From the NCBI RefSeq assembly GCF_008923365.1, contig NZ_WBMR01000023.1:1-64000 (forward strand): a DNA stretch of 64,000 bases, in the 5' to 3' direction. The translations under genes were made by a program, and so were the position numbers. This DNA comes from Actinomadura montaniterrae (GTDB lineage Bacteria > Actinomycetota > Actinomycetes > Streptosporangiales > Streptosporangiaceae). The notes under the pieces were generated by a model. That model made no database searches. It was not told the origin of the DNA and saw only the letters and a list, made by a program, of their open reading frames with translations. Of this stretch, positions 17,145 through 26,900 are shown in pieces. Every line of letters begins with the position of its first letter. The first letter of the stretch is position 1.

Positions 17145-18431
17145 ATGCACGAGGAGATCTTCCATCCCGCCACCTACGCCACCGGGGTCCCCTACGACGT
17201 GTTCAGGAAACTGCGCGCCGAATCCCCGGTCGCCTGGATCCCGGAACCCGCCGTCGGCTCCTGGCCCGCCGGCACCGGCTACTGGGCGGTCTTCTCGCAC
17301 GCCGACGTGAAACACGTTCTACGGTCCCCCGAGCTGTTCTCGTCCAACCTCGGCGCCACCCAGATCCGCGACCCCGACACGCCCGAGGACCTCGCGTTCG
17401 TCCGCGCGATGATGCTCAACCAGGACCCGCCCGACCACTCCCGCCTGCGCCGCATCGTCGCCGCCGCCTTCACCCCCCGCGCAGTGCGCGCCCTGGAGCG
17501 GACCATCGACGAACGGGCCCGCGCCCTCATCGCCTCGGCCCTCGGTAAGGAGACCGACTTCGTCGAACTGGCCGCCGACCTGCCCGTATGGACGCTCGCG
17601 CACATCATGGGCGTGCCCGACGAAGACCGCCGGCTCCTGTACGACTGGGCGTCCCGCGTCATCGGCTACCAGGACGACGAGTACGCCGGCCTCTCCACCG
17701 CGGACGCCGCGTCCATGAGCCCCATGGCCCAGAAGGCCATGCAGTACCGCCCCACCTCGTTCACCCACCCGGACGGCCGCCCCGTCAACCCCCGCTCCTA
17801 CACCGCCCTGGCGGACATGTTCGCCTACGCCCACGCGCTCGCGGCCGTCAAGAAGGAGAACCCGGGCGGCGACATCATGTCCCGCATGCTCGAGGGCGGC
17901 CTCACCGACCACGAGTTCGAGAACATGTTCTTCCTCTTCGCCGTCGCCGGGAACGAGACCCTCCGCAACGGCATCCCCGGCGGCCTGCTCACCCTCCTCG
18001 ACCACCCGGCCGAACTCGCCCGCCTCCGCGCCGACCCGTCCCTCCTGCCCACCGCCGTCGACGAGATGCTCCGCTACTGGCCGCCCGTCATGGACTTCCG
18101 GCGCACCGCCACCCGCGACCTCACCCTCTCCGGCCACGAGATCAAGGCCGGTCAGAAGGTCGTCGTCTACCACGCGTCCGCCAACCGCGACGAGACCGTC
18201 TTCCCCGACCCCGACCGCTTCGACGTCTCCCGCACCCCCAACGACCACGTCAGCTTCGGCTTCGGCCCCCACTTCTGCCTCGGCGCCCACCTGGCCCGCA
18301 CCCAGATGCGCGCCGTCTTCCGCGAACTCCTCCCCCTCCACGTCGAGCGCACCGGCCCCGCCGTCCGCCTCGCGTCCAACTTCCAGAACGGCCTCAAGCA
18401 CCTCCCGGTCCGGCTCGCCCCCGCCCGGTAA
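17145..18431 (+). CDS. Cytochrome P450
   Basis: 428 aa from ATG 17145; an ATG five codons upstream is also possible. All P450 landmarks are present: I-helix AGNET at 268-272, ExxR at 307-310 in DEMLRYWPP, and the heme loop FGFGPHFCLGAH with Cys378. LNQDPPDHSRLRRIV matches the C-helix region of the bacterial class. The sequence style recalls the CYP124/125/142 group that oxidises branched lipids and sterol side chains, which would suit the nearby acyl-CoA genes, but that is a guess. No ferredoxin gene is adjacent. It ends 43 bp before the tRNA-Lys gene. Confidence 0.93.
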   Translation: MHEEIFHPATYATGVPYDVFRKLRAESPVAWIPEPAVGSWPAGTGYWAVFSHADVKHVLRSPELFSSNLGATQIRDPDTPEDLAFVRAMMLNQDPPDHSRLRRIVAAAFTPRAVRALERTIDERARALIASALGKETDFVELAADLPVWTLAHIMGVPDEDRRLLYDWASRVIGYQDDEYAGLSTADAASMSPMAQKAMQYRPTSFTHPDGRPVNPRSYTALADMFAYAHALAAVKKENPGGDIMSRMLEGGLTDHEFENMFFLFAVAGNETLRNGIPGGLLTLLDHPAELARLRADPSLLPTAVDEMLRYWPPVMDFRRTATRDLTLSGHEIKAGQKVVVYHASANRDETVFPDPDRFDVSRTPNDHVSFGFGPHFCLGAHLARTQMRAVFRELLPLHVERTGPAVRLASNFQNGLKHLPVRLAPAR

Positions 18432-18474
18432 CCCCGTCGCGAACCCCGCCCCGCTCTCGGTACGCTTGCTGGAC

Positions 18475-18547
18475 GGGTCGCTAGCTCAATTGGCAGAGCT
18501 CCGGACTTTTAATCCGTAGGTTGTGGGTTCGAGTCCCACGCGACCCA
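18475..18547 (+). tRNA. tRNA-Lys (anticodon UUU)
   Basis: 73 nt. The acceptor stem is GGGTCGC / GCGACCC with discriminator A. The anticodon loop CTTTTAA gives UUU, and the T arm is GTGGG-TTCGAGT-CCCAC. The anticodon stem has one C-U mismatch at its first pair. CCA is not encoded. Its 3' part is the integration site for the island to the right and is left intact by the insertion. Confidence 0.97.
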
Positions 18548-18548
18548 C
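18506..18548 (+). repeat. att site 1 (left end of integrative element, within tRNA-Lys)
   Basis: 43 bp from the anticodon loop through two bases beyond the tRNA end. It is identical to 38,281-38,323 and has two mismatches to 35,150-35,192. The integrase gene stops 57 bp to the right, the standard attL arrangement. Confidence 0.93.
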
Positions 18549-18604
18549 TCAACGCATCGCCTACGTGGCTTGCGGATACACGTCACGTGCACGCAGTGGG
18601 GGGC

Positions 18605-20131
18605 TTACTCCTCTTCACCTTGGGAGGACGCGGGGAGGACGGAAGGCCGGGCTTCCAGAGTCGGGATCTTCCTTGGCACCAGTGCCGCAGCGGCTTCGGC
18701 GGCTTCGCGGGCGACCTCTGGGAGGACGCTGGTGTAGGTGTCGGCGGTGATGGCGAGCGAGGAGTGCCGCAGCATCGCCTGGACCAGTTTCATGTCCGCG
18801 CCACCAGCGAGCATGAGCGTCGCGGCGCCATGGCGAAGATCGTGCAGCCGAATGGGCGGCAGCCCGGCACCGTAGGCCAGCCGGGCGAACCCATCGGTCA
18901 CGTGATCGGGATGCAATGCCGAGCCGTCCTCCCGCGTGAACACCTTTCCCGACTCCTGCCACGCCTGGCCCCACTCGGCCCTGGACTCGCCCTGCCGACG
19001 ATGGTGGGCTTTGAGCACGGCAACGGTACCGGAGTCGAGCGGGATCGTGTCGTCGCCCGCGTCGGACTTGGGGTCACCGTCCTCGATCTCCCGGTAGGTG
19101 ATCTTCACACGGTTCTCCCGGACGGTCAGCGACGCCCCGGCCAAGTCCAGGTCCGACCACACCAGGCCGCACGCCTCCCCGCGTCGCAAACCCCTGAAAG
19201 CCATGAGGTGCAACAACGGGTACAGCGGGTGGTCTGCGGCGTGGTCGAGGAATGTCCCGGTCTGTTCGGGCGTCCACACCATCACCCGCGAAGGGCGCGG
19301 CAGCGACATCCAGATCTTGAACGCGTTGACCGTACGGCCGCCAGTTCGTTCCCGCTCCGCCAGTTCCCGCTCATAGGCGGTCTGCCATGCGGTGACGCGT
19401 TCGGTAGTCCACACCAGCGCTTTGGGCCGCTTGCCTGTTTGGAGCTTGGTCAGCTTCGCCACGTTCACTGCGGTCAGGTCTTGCCGTACCGCATCCGCCA
19501 GAGCCGACCGGAGCGTCGCGCAGATGCGCTGCATGGTGGCTGCCCCGACTGTCCGACGGTGCGGCGGAAGCCCGGCGAGTTCAGCGCGAGCGGCTCTGTG
19601 CGCGGCCCTGTCCCCGGATCGCCATGCCTGCCGAGCCGCAGCAAGCAGTCGCCGGCGTTCCCCAGCCGCCCACAGGATGCGCTCGTTGTCGGCGTCGATC
19701 GCGGCGAACATCTCGTTCAGATGCGCAACGCGTAGCTGGTCCAGTTCGATGTGGCCCAGGTGGGGTTTGAGGTAGTACTCGATGTGCTGCCCATAGGATT
19801 TGCGGGTACTCCGGCGCAGGCCGCGGTGGTCGGCGAGCCACTGATCCAGGTATTGCCCGACCGTGTACCGCACGCTCGGGTCCAAGCCGCGCAATGCGCG
19901 GCATCGCGCGTCCTCCAGAGCGTTCTCAGCTTCCTCTTGCGTGGTGAACCCGCCCCGGCGGAGCCGACGGCGCTTGCCACCCTGGCCGGCGTCGAGCTCC
20001 AGGTAGAAGTACCAGGTACCGTGCCGCGGATTCCAGGCGCCGTCCTCCTGACGCAACTGCGGACAGCGGGAAGCAAGTTCCTTTCCGCCCGCACCACGGC
20101 ATTTACACCTCTTGTACGTCGACCCCTTCAT
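18605..20131 (-). CDS. int: Tyrosine-type site-specific integrase
   Basis: 508 aa. The N-terminal arm (MKGSTYKRCKCRG with paired Cys) probably binds DNA arm sites, followed by a SAM-like core-binding domain around residues 90-250 (VGQYLDQWLADHRGLRRSTR). The catalytic domain has Arg in FRGLRRGE, H-x-x-R in RLHDLRHG, His in LRHSS and Tyr in TADTYTSVLPEVA. It should catalyse recombination between att copies at tRNA-Lys. Its stop is 57 bp from att1. The C-terminal motif TSVLPEVA recurs in two relics beside att2 and att3. The 405 bp upstream (20,132-20,536) show no excisionase gene. Confidence 0.95.
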   Translation of the reverse strand: MKGSTYKRCKCRGAGGKELASRCPQLRQEDGAWNPRHGTWYFYLELDAGQGGKRRRLRRGGFTTQEEAENALEDARCRALRGLDPSVRYTVGQYLDQWLADHRGLRRSTRKSYGQHIEYYLKPHLGHIELDQLRVAHLNEMFAAIDADNERILWAAGERRRLLAAARQAWRSGDRAAHRAARAELAGLPPHRRTVGAATMQRICATLRSALADAVRQDLTAVNVAKLTKLQTGKRPKALVWTTERVTAWQTAYERELAERERTGGRTVNAFKIWMSLPRPSRVMVWTPEQTGTFLDHAADHPLYPLLHLMAFRGLRRGEACGLVWSDLDLAGASLTVRENRVKITYREIEDGDPKSDAGDDTIPLDSGTVAVLKAHHRRQGESRAEWGQAWQESGKVFTREDGSALHPDHVTDGFARLAYGAGLPPIRLHDLRHGAATLMLAGGADMKLVQAMLRHSSLAITADTYTSVLPEVAREAAEAAAALVPRKIPTLEARPSVLPASSQGEEE

Positions 20132-20421
20132 CGAAACCTGACGCTACATACCAGGTCACGAGCCGAGCCAGCACCTTTGCATCTGAAGGCAGGATACGAC
20201 TCCACGTGATTGCTCCCCCCGAGCGCGAGGAGGCCTGCGCGTGCCTGCCCAGAACGGCGAGCCCTGATCTCCGGGCCCCGCCCATTATTTTGCCGCCGTT
20301 TCAGGAACGCATCAGTTCACGGTCGGGACTGAGGTGCCTCCGGTAGACCGGGCCACAAGGGTGTCCGCCGGACGCATCGCCACCCCAGCGGCTCCTGAAC
20401 CGGGTGTGGGCGCCGTAGATC

Positions 20422-20580
20422 TTGGCCAGGTTTGCTGAGTTCATTCACGATGCCCACGACGCTGCGATCGACCGGTGCGAACTTCCCAAGTTGATCAAGG
20501 TCAACTCAGATGAGGTGTCCGTGGCACCGGGGAAGCTCATGTCTCGGACTGTGCGTCTAGAGGTCCAAGGCGAGGCGTGA
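20422..20580 (+). CDS. Doubtful 52-aa open frame overlapping the helicase 3' end
   Basis: TTG start at 20422, with sequence FAEFIHDAHDAAIDR, KLIKVNSDEVSVAPGK and then SRTVRLEVQ. The start is weak, but the composition is protein-like, with no stop for 52 codons in a short intergenic space. It converges with and overlaps the last 44 nt of the helicase gene. No family is recognised. It could be a remnant. The rest of 20,132-20,536 holds nothing else I can name. Confidence 0.25.
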   Translation: MARFAEFIHDAHDAAIDRCELPKLIKVNSDEVSVAPGKLMSRTVRLEVQGEA

Positions 20581-23500
20581 TGGCGACCCAGCAGACCAGG
20601 TGGACGTCGTCTGAGGTGATGGGCGGGAGGGGGTGTGGTGCGTGCTGGTGCACTAGGCCGAGGCGGTCGGCGAGGTCCGCGACTTGGTCGACGCGATCAC
20701 GGGGGCTGCCCAGTTGGTTCATGGTGGCGCGGACGGTGCGGAGGATGCGGGGGCTGTAGGGGGCTTGGAGACGTTCGACGAGTTCGTCTTGCTGGTCACC
20801 TAGGTGCGCGCCGTGTTGACGCACGAGTTCCGCGGCGTCCCGCATGACCTTGGGGACCGGGCGTTGGAGATTGGCGGGGTCGGTGTTGTGCGTCCAGGCA
20901 TCAACGATGTGGGCCTTGGCAACCGTCCAGGCGTTGATGGCGGCCTGGTAGACCGCGTCGGGAAATTCGGCCGGGGTGTCGGGGCCGCCTGGGTCGGCTG
21001 CGGTCAGGCATGCCAAGGTGTCGTCGATGACGATGGGTGAGCCGTCATCGTCGGGTTCGATGGTCAGGTCGGGGGTGAGCGGGACGTAGCGGAACCAGGG
21101 TTTGGGGTGGTCGCCTATGCGTGCGCAGAAGACCAGCCCAGGCTGAACTCCGGTGCGAACGAACCCGGAGCCGCTGCCCCAGGCCAATTCGAGAACCGTT
21201 CGGCGGGTCAGGGGGTTGTTCAGGTTGGCGGCGAGCTGGCGTCGGTACTCCTCACCGGACAATGCGGAGGCACCGCCTTCTTCGAGGAGGGTAGCGTCTT
21301 CGCGGCGGAGCCGGTCGATCTCGGTTCGGGTCTCGGTGATGCTGACGTCGCGGCCGGTGTAGCCGGGAAGGACCTCGCCCACTCCAGTTGCCGCAGCGGC
21401 CTGTTTGAGTTTGCGCTGGAGTTTGTCCTCCAGGCCCAGCAGGCTCTCCAGGTGCCGGTCCGGGAAGAAGCAGCGCAGGTACACCTCGCGGTGGTGGGAG
21501 CCGATCCGGTCGATGCGTCCGTGCCGTTGGACCAGCCGCATCGGGTTCCAAGGCAGGTCGTAGTTGATGATGTGGCGGGCCTGCTGGAGGTTGACGCCCT
21601 CGGCGAGGACATCGGTGGCGATGATGAGGTCGTAGCGGTCCTCTTCGCCGTCGCCGCCGGCGGTGCGGGGGGCGAATCCGGCGATGACTTCGGCGCGTCC
21701 ATGCCCGTCGGGACCTGAGGCGGTGGCGAGCCTGGAGCGGTAGCACGCCAACCGGGGGTCGGTCTCGATCGCGGTCTGGAGTTGACCGTGGATGTGTTCG
21801 ACCGTGTCGGAGTAGTAGGAGAACACAAGGATCTTGCGCTTGTCTCGCTCGTCGTCTTCGGTGATGGCCTCCTCGGCGGCCTGCTGGGTGATGGAGGCGA
21901 GTTCCTCAATCAGCGCGATGATCTTGGTGTCGGCGCTGGCGTGGTGTTGCTGGACCTGGAGGTGGAAGGATTTCAGCAGGTCACGGTCGGCTTGGATGGC
22001 TCGGCGTAGCGCGGTCACGTCGTAATCGGCGGCGTCTTGGACACCGGCAAGTGTTTCGTCCTGCAGAGCTTCGAGGAAGGCGTCCATCTCGTCGCTGTCG
22101 GAGGCCGACCATTCCCGCAGCGCGTCGCCGGTCAACACCTTGCCGTGCTCCAGCGCGGACAGGAACTGTTCGTGGCTGGCGATCATCTTCTCCACGGTGC
22201 GCTGGAAGGCGTACGCCGAGGACTCGAAGCGTTTCAGCAGTGCTGAGCGCAGCAGGCCGGCGTTCTGCTGCTCGAACTGTTCCTCGGTGTCACTGTCGAG
22301 CCGGAACCTGGAAGGCACGTATCGGGCCAGGCTGAGGACCTCGCTGGGCGCGGTCAGGTTCACCGCCGATTCCGGGTCGTCGTCGGAGTGGGCGCCGAGC
22401 GCGGTGGCGAGCTGGTCGAACAGTCCCGGTAGCGCCTCCTCCAGGTCGTAGTCGACCCGACGGACGCGCGGTGTCGGGAAGCTGATCTGACGGGTGACAC
22501 CATTGATGACGACGCGGTCGCCGGAGTAGTGGTGGCGGACGAATCGGCGGGTACGCCGCACCGCGACCCGGTCAATCACATCGAACAGGTGCTCGGGCGA
22601 CAGTTCGTCCGGGTGCACGGCCATGGCCCGGTCGAAGTATCCCTTCAACGACGGGATCCCCGAGTCGGCGAACGCGGCGTCGTTGGTCACGAAGTAGGAG
22701 ATCAGGTTGTAAAGGTCGTACAGGCTGTTGTTGACCGGTGTGGCGGTCAACAACACCAACCTCTTGGGCACCGCTCCCTCGGTGAGGCCCCGCAGCGCTT
22801 CGGCCCGCCGTGTGGAGGCATTGCGCAGTGCATGTGCCTCGTCGATGACGACCAGCGCGTAATCGTCCAGCGGCTGCAGCGACGAGCCCACCCGCCCGGC
22901 GTCCGCCACCCCCGACACCAACTCGTCATACGACACGACATCGGCTGGCAGGTTCTTCTCCCTCAAGAACGGCCGCCATGTCGAGTCCCGCAGCGTCGCC
23001 GGAGCGACCACCAGCGCCTTCTGCCGATTGATGATCACGGCCTCGTGGAGGATCTCACCGGCGATGTAGGTCTTGCCCAGCCCGACCTCATCGGCGACGA
23101 TCACCCCGTTGAGGCGGTCCATGATCCGCTGCGCCCGCCAGACGCCGTCGGTTTGGAACTCGGTCAACCCAAGCTGTGAGCCACCGCGTGCTGCCGATTC
23201 GGCCTCCACTTCCGCGCCGTACAACTCGTACAGCATCCGCAGGAACACATCCCACGGCCGGTGCGGGTTCCACCGCGCCTCATAAAGCGCAGCCAGGTCG
23301 AATGGGGTCGCGGCCTGCCACGCCTCTTCGAACCATTCACGGACGGCGGCGACGGTGTCCGGCTGGTACTGGCCGAGGTTGAGTTCCCTGTTACGTGACA
23401 GGCCAGCGAAGGTGAAGTTGCTGGACCCTGAGATCACCCCCGGCATTGCGGTCTCCACGATGAACGCCTTGCCGTGCAGGAATCCCGCCTGATAGTGGCG

Positions 23501-23929
23501 CACTTGCACCCTGCCGGATCGCAGCCATCGCACCAGCCGGCGGGCCGACGAATCGGCGGTGCGGGTGAAACCCAGAAGGTCACGCTCCCGTTCCAGGGCT
23601 CGCGCATGCCCCTCGAGCGCCTGCCGTATCCGGACCCGTGATGCCTGACGCCCCACCCCTTCGGCCAGTGGCCGTTCCCGTTGCCGTGGTTCCTCTGGTT
23701 CGGCGCCTAGCAACAACCGCACCGATCCCGCCCGCTCCAACTCATCTGCGAGCAGCATGAAGCCGCCCGGGTTGAAGTAGGCCGACGCAATCGCGATCAC
23801 CGGTGGCTCCACCAGGTTCTGTCGCATCCCGGCAAGCAACACATTGATCGCATCAGCGACCGTCTGCCCTTGTTCGGGATGATTGGTGGCGAACGTCGAC
23901 CTGAAGTCCCGCCAAGGGGTGGCGGTCAT
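20537..23929 (-). CDS. PLD-domain SNF2-type helicase (defence-associated)
   Basis: 1130 aa from ATG 23929 (GGAG 5 nt upstream), overlapping the methylase stop by 4 nt (ATGA). The N-terminal 200 residues hold one phospholipase D-like motif: HGKAFIVE near residue 150 with SGSSNFT. The D of H-K-D is E, so catalytic activity is uncertain. Next is an SF2/SNF2 helicase: Walker A ADEVGLGKT near residue 280, DEAH near 358, LLTATPVNN, and C-terminal motifs VLAEGVNLQQ and QRHGRIDRIG near 770-810. The last 300 residues are unassigned. PLD plus SNF2 architectures occur in DISARM-like and restriction-like loci, where the protein is thought to translocate on and cut or scan DNA. Coupling to a methylase supports that. 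Confidence 0.88.
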   Translation of the reverse strand: MTATPWRDFRSTFATNHPEQGQTVADAINVLLAGMRQNLVEPPVIAIASAYFNPGGFMLLADELERAGSVRLLLGAEPEEPRQRERPLAEGVGRQASRVRIRQALEGHARALERERDLLGFTRTADSSARRLVRWLRSGRVQVRHYQAGFLHGKAFIVETAMPGVISGSSNFTFAGLSRNRELNLGQYQPDTVAAVREWFEEAWQAATPFDLAALYEARWNPHRPWDVFLRMLYELYGAEVEAESAARGGSQLGLTEFQTDGVWRAQRIMDRLNGVIVADEVGLGKTYIAGEILHEAVIINRQKALVVAPATLRDSTWRPFLREKNLPADVVSYDELVSGVADAGRVGSSLQPLDDYALVVIDEAHALRNASTRRAEALRGLTEGAVPKRLVLLTATPVNNSLYDLYNLISYFVTNDAAFADSGIPSLKGYFDRAMAVHPDELSPEHLFDVIDRVAVRRTRRFVRHHYSGDRVVINGVTRQISFPTPRVRRVDYDLEEALPGLFDQLATALGAHSDDDPESAVNLTAPSEVLSLARYVPSRFRLDSDTEEQFEQQNAGLLRSALLKRFESSAYAFQRTVEKMIASHEQFLSALEHGKVLTGDALREWSASDSDEMDAFLEALQDETLAGVQDAADYDVTALRRAIQADRDLLKSFHLQVQQHHASADTKIIALIEELASITQQAAEEAITEDDERDKRKILVFSYYSDTVEHIHGQLQTAIETDPRLACYRSRLATASGPDGHGRAEVIAGFAPRTAGGDGEEDRYDLIIATDVLAEGVNLQQARHIINYDLPWNPMRLVQRHGRIDRIGSHHREVYLRCFFPDRHLESLLGLEDKLQRKLKQAAAATGVGEVLPGYTGRDVSITETRTEIDRLRREDATLLEEGGASALSGEEYRRQLAANLNNPLTRRTVLELAWGSGSGFVRTGVQPGLVFCARIGDHPKPWFRYVPLTPDLTIEPDDDGSPIVIDDTLACLTAADPGGPDTPAEFPDAVYQAAINAWTVAKAHIVDAWTHNTDPANLQRPVPKVMRDAAELVRQHGAHLGDQQDELVERLQAPYSPRILRTVRATMNQLGSPRDRVDQVADLADRLGLVHQHAPHPLPPITSDDVHLVCWVAITPRLGPLDAQSET

Positions 23930-26900
23930 GCCGTCTCCGCCACCGAGTGGGGCGCCCAACGGCCGTATTGGTGTAAGGCCGCCGCCCGCCGGTCATGGCC
24001 GTCCCAGCCGCGGTGGAAGGTGGCGAAGACGTGTTCCAGGTCGGCTTGGCTCAGGCCGTACAGGTGGGCGACCACGGCGTCGAGTTCGGCGATGAGGCTG
24101 TCACGTTCGACCGGGTCAGCCACTGAGGCGACGGGGACCTCTGCTTCGGCGGCCCAGTCAGCGTATCTGCGGTCGACCGCCGCGAGCCTGCCGGCGATGT
24201 GAACGACCCGCTGGCACAGCGCGGCGTTCGGGTCGAATTGCGGGATCGGTGCAGCCCGCATGAACTCGACGGTCACATGTGACTCCACCATTTGCCTGGC
24301 GAACCAGTCGAAGGGAATGGCGGAGATGACGCCTAGGACGTAGGCCTGTTGCTTGGCCCCTCCGTCTCGCCAGAAAAAGTAGAAGGCCTGGTGGGTGAGG
24401 ATGGTCTGCGGTGGCACGAGAGCGGCCACGATGGTGCGGCTGTCGGTGGCCCGGGCCACATCCCGCCAGGCGATCCTGGGAGCCATGCACGGCAGAGTGT
24501 TCGGGTCGGCCGCCCACGTCGTCGGCATCCGGTAAAAGGCCGATTTCCTCGTTCGGACCTGGTTGGCGCGACGGGCTTGAAGAACGTCGGTGATGTGTGC
24601 GGGGTCTGCCCACGCGTACACGGTCCCCATTTCGGGATTCCATCGTTCGAAGGATTCGCCCTTGTAGACTGGCCATAGTCCTGGGGCGCAGTCGAACCGG
24701 AAGTGGTGCTTGTCGTCGGTGGCGTTGAGTTCGCGAAGCCCCCGGACGTGCCAGCCCGGGCCCGGCTGGTCGAGCCGGGGATGCTCCCGGATGGTGAGGA
24801 AGACTCGGAGGGCATCGGCGTCGGGCAGCAGGGGGATCGCAGCCGGTTCCGACCAGTCCAGTAGGGCGTCGACCGGCAGTTCGTCGGCGGCGTTCACCGT
24901 TCCGGCATGGAAGCTGGCAAGGTTGTGGAAGGGGCCGCGCAGCGGGAGTTGTCGTCCCGGTTCGGGTGAACGGTCTACGCGCAGGGCGACCAACCCGATG
25001 GTGTACTGCGGATGGACGTCATCGAACACCCACCGGCCCGTGTTGGTGAGCGTGGTGAGGTCAGTGACCGTTCCTTCGCGGAGGACGACCTGACGCCAAT
25101 CAGCCATTCCGCTGGCTTCGAGTGCCTTGCGGGGAAGCACCACCCCGATACGGCCGCCGTCGCGGGTCAGGTGCCACATCCGCCACGCGAACGCCTTGTA
25201 CAGGTCGGGCCTGCCGGCTGTCATCCCTGGGTACGGCCCTTTCGCCAGGGCTGACTTGACGAGTTGCATCGCGTCCGTCTGCCGACGGTATTCCTGCGCG
25301 AGGTCGGGCCGCTCGCGGCGGATGCGTTCCATCTCCTGGTTGGCTTGGGCCGGGCTCAGGCTCCGCAGGCCAGGGAAGTGCGGCGCGTAGAACGAATGCT
25401 CTTCGACCTGGAGTTTTTCCCACGGGGGGTTGCCGAGAAGCACGTCGAATCCGGGCCGGTCCCTTAGGAAGACTTCGGGGAACCTCGCTGGCATGTGGGC
25501 GACGAGCATCTCCTCCATCCGGGTGCGGATGTCGGCGGTGTTGCCTTCCGTGATCGCCTGGTCAGGGGTGGCGATGTTGGTGAGGAGCCCGAGGCGCACC
25601 GCGATGGCCGCGTTGAACAGGGCGGTGGCGTCCGTGGCTTCCGAGAGCGCCTCGTTGTAGGTGCGGGCGGCCGCATGCACTTCTTGCTTGGTGGCCTCCG
25701 CTGTGCGGGCCACACGCACCAGTCGGCTTCGTGCCGTTTCCAGGGCATCGCGGATGGGCTCGTCGAAGATGCTGATGGTGGCGCCGCCAGTGTCCGGGTC
25801 CAAGACCTCCAGCACTTCGTCGATGGTGCCGATGCCTGTCAGGCTGTTGCCCTGAACCAGTCCGTGGTCCAACGACGACATGGGCAGCCCGGGTATGAAG
25901 GTGTGGATCCACACTGCCAGCCGAGCCAGTTCGACCGCCATCAGGTTCAGGTCCAGGCCGTAGATGCATCGGCGGGCGACCTGGCGGCGCAGGAGTGTGG
26001 ACCACTCAATCTCCACGCCGCCCGCTTGATCGCCGAGAGCTTCGCGGGCGGCGTTGCCCAGCCGGGTCAGTTCGTCGTGGACTGCGGGGATGGGGTGCTC
26101 GGCCACGAAAGAGGTGAATCGGATGGCGATCCGGTCGATTGCGGCGACCAGGAAGTGCCCCGATCCCATGGCCAGGTCCGCGACCCGGAAGTCAAAGAAG
26201 GCGTCGGCTGCTGCAGCTTCGTCGCCGGCGTCCAAGAGGCCACGGACTCTGTCCAGGTGGCCGGCGAGCGCGGGCTCCAGCGCATGGTCCAGCAGGTGGT
26301 CCACAGCGAATGGCTTAGTGAAGTAGGAACCGGTCGACTTGCGCACACCCGACTTGTTGTGGGGGTACACCTTGCCAGCGGGAACCTCGACGGTGTCACC
26401 GTCTCCAGCAGGCAGGTACTTACCTTTGGCGTCGATCGTGAGCGCTGTCGGAGCCAGTGACAGCGATGACTCCAGAAGCCCCTCGTAGATGGTGCCGAAC
26501 TCCCGCACGGACAGCGACCGGAAGTCCACCGGCCCTTGGGTGCTATCCTCCCCGCTATCCACCAGCAGCGCCCGCAGCGCGGGTCCGAATTCGGCATCGG
26601 TCAGTCGGAGGTCGGTCAGGGCGGCGCCGGACGGGTTGCGTTGCGGATCACGGGAGAACAGGCCGCCGTTGTAGGCGGGGACATCCCATCCGCGGTTGCC
26701 CTCATCGACTGCACGCCACACGGTGAGGATGTCGTCCCATAGCGACGTTGCGGCTGGATCGAACCGCGGGTCGGGTTCAGCTGCGAACTCCTGGGCCAGC
26801 GTCTTGACTGCGTGGCGGCTATAGCGGGGGTTACGCCCGTAGGGCAACAGGTCGCGGTCCTCGGCGTAGGCGAGGAACAGCAACCGGAACAGGATGAGCA

